Assembly: GCA_902490145.1 (NCBI GenBank)
Contig: CABUCT010000073.1
Coordinates: 1 to 6,526 of the forward strand
Length of the DNA stretch: 6,526 bases
Source of the DNA: an uncultured Oscillospiraceae bacterium
GTDB lineage: Bacteria > Bacillota > Clostridia > Oscillospirales > Acutalibacteraceae
Reading direction: 5' to 3'
Under the pieces are notes generated by a model that was not told where the DNA came from, did no database searches, and saw only the letters and a program-made list of their open reading frames with translations. Shown one piece after another: positions 5,862 to 6,526 of this stretch. Both the position numbers and the translations under genes were made by a program. Numbering within the stretch: the stretch's first letter is position 1; each line of letters starts with the position of its first letter.

Positions 5862-5874
5862 TATAGAAATTGAA

Positions 5875-5955
5875 ATGAACATTTTTAAGGATTATGAGGA
5901 AATACTGCTGGAGCCGAGTTTTGGATCTATAAAAGATTCGAAAAGAATTGGGTGA
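5875..5955 (+). pseudogene. 5' fragment of the frameshifted last gene
   Basis: From ATG 5875 the frame encodes 26 residues, MNIFKDYEEILLEPSFGSIK then DSKRIG, and stops at TGA 5953-5955. The main frame is open only from 5933, after a TAA at 5930-5932. Removing one A from the AAAA at 5941-5944 joins the two as ...GSIKDSKELGDKGCYLDEY, which reads as ordinary protein across the junction. An extra base in that run, or in the AAAA at 5931-5934, is the simplest explanation. A sequencing error would look the same. Confidence 0.55.
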
Positions 5956-6499
5956 CAAAGGTTGTTATTTAGATGAATACCTATCTGTAATTTTTGAAGT
6001 TCTGGGAAAATTGGATTTGAGGACTTCTGCATCAATTGCAGATAATATTTGCTGGAGTGTTTTGGGAGATTGTTATCTAATATTTGAGGATAAATGTGAA
6101 AATGAAAAAAGCGAATTTTATGATATAGTCAAAGACTATATTGACAAGCATATAGTAGACTTTAAATCCAGACACACGAAATCGGAATTTTACGCAGCAA
6201 ATATTTTATTAGAAAATTTGGAGATTTTCTCTCAAAAATTTAAGCAGACGTTAATAGAGAGATGTTTAAGCAATATCGATTACAAAGTATGCAATAAAAT
6301 GTATGCCAATATATTAGAGATTGTTGGAGAAGAAGTTATAGAGCATCTTAATGACAGAATTTATGAGGCATTTATCTTATGCCCAATTGTTATGTCAGCT
6401 TCAAACCAGATAATAATGCGTAGTATGCAAATGCTCATTTATCGTGATGGGGAAACCTCGAAAAAAATATATGAAAGAATGATAACGGAAGATCTTTAA
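5948..6499 (+). CDS. Unrecognised small helical protein, main frame of a probably frameshifted gene
   Basis: The main frame can be read from TTG 5948 as 183 residues, ending with TAA at 6497-6499. Joined to the fragment starting at 5875 the original protein would be about 207 residues. I do not recognise a family. The product is soluble, with no signal peptide or membrane segment, rich in Glu, Asp, Lys, Ile and Leu, and looks almost wholly alpha-helical. It has eight cysteines scattered without a CxxC pattern. No catalytic motif is visible. A small, acidic, helical orphan of this size near repeats and remnants resembles immunity proteins of toxin systems, but that is only a guess. The gene is clearly more A+T-rich than the sugar ATPase and nrdR genes, consistent with acquired DNA. 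TTG 5948 overlaps the TGA of the upstream frame, so coupled reinitiation cannot be excluded. Confidence 0.6.
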   Translation: MGDKGCYLDEYLSVIFEVLGKLDLRTSASIADNICWSVLGDCYLIFEDKCENEKSEFYDIVKDYIDKHIVDFKSRHTKSEFYAANILLENLEIFSQKFKQTLIERCLSNIDYKVCNKMYANILEIVGEEVIEHLNDRIYEAFILCPIVMSASNQIIMRSMQMLIYRDGETSKKIYERMITEDL

Positions 6500-6526
6500 A
6501 CGGCATAAAAATAAGATTAATACTTT

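Larger units (their letters stand above)
5482..5874. other. Intergenic region before the frameshifted gene
   Basis: No intact gene is visible. The left part holds a perfect hairpin (5546-5583) and a possible minus-strand coding remnant (5589-5636). The right part is extremely A+T-rich. AAATAAAG (5753-5760) is complementary to CTTTATTT (5770-5777), and TGTACACAAT (5796-5805) pairs with ATTGTGTGTA (5836-5845) apart from one wobble. A GGGGG run at 5791-5795 stands out. I see no convincing promoter for the gene at 5875; TATAAA at 5844-5849 has no clear -35. Confidence 0.5.

Noticed and set aside
1..6526. CRISPR array, tRNA, rRNA, insertion sequence or integrase
   Set aside because: I looked for regularly spaced repeats, cloverleaf features and transposase motifs and saw none; the repeats present are short and irregular.

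Overview
The window looks like chromosomal DNA of a low-GC anaerobic Firmicute, most likely a Clostridia/Oscillospiraceae-type gut bacterium. Seen in the sequence: A+T-rich DNA, strong AGGAGG-type ribosome sites, short U-tailed terminators, a small CLGCP redox-disulfide protein and a cysteine-rich lipoprotein. The taxonomic placement is inference; no marker gene fixes it.

Layout, left to right, all well-supported genes on the + strand. (1) Positions 1-185: the nearly complete end of a DUF1858-type redox-disulfide protein, followed by a branched terminator. (2) Positions 261-604: an intergenic region with overlapping inverted repeats and a probable promoter. (3) Positions 605-2241: a two-gene unit, a UgpC/MsmX-type sugar-importer ATPase (605-1747) and the ribonucleotide-reductase repressor NrdR (1771-2241), closed by a strong terminator. 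(4) Positions 2285-2685: a gap with repeats, a good promoter, a leader of about 160 nt with several hairpins, and a perfect palindrome just before the ribosome site. (5) Positions 2686-5418: a complete three-gene ABC importer (lipoprotein, permease, ATPase) of the TrpXYZ-like class, ended by a strong terminator. (6) Positions 5482-5874: a gap with a second perfect hairpin and a possible minus-strand gene remnant. (7) Positions 5875-6499: an unrecognised small helical protein gene that appears broken by a one-base frameshift near its 5' end.

How the genes work together: the lipoprotein, permease and ATPase should form one importer, probably for an aromatic amino acid or related small molecule. 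The UgpC/MsmX-type ATPase has no permease or binding protein beside it and probably energises sugar importers encoded elsewhere. NrdR controls ribonucleotide reductase genes outside the window; its pairing with the sugar ATPase looks like co-transcription rather than a shared pathway.

I did not find a convincing new multi-gene system. The best leads are the structured leader and palindrome of the importer operon, the frameshifted orphan gene at the right end, and the overlapping inverted repeats before the sugar ATPase gene.
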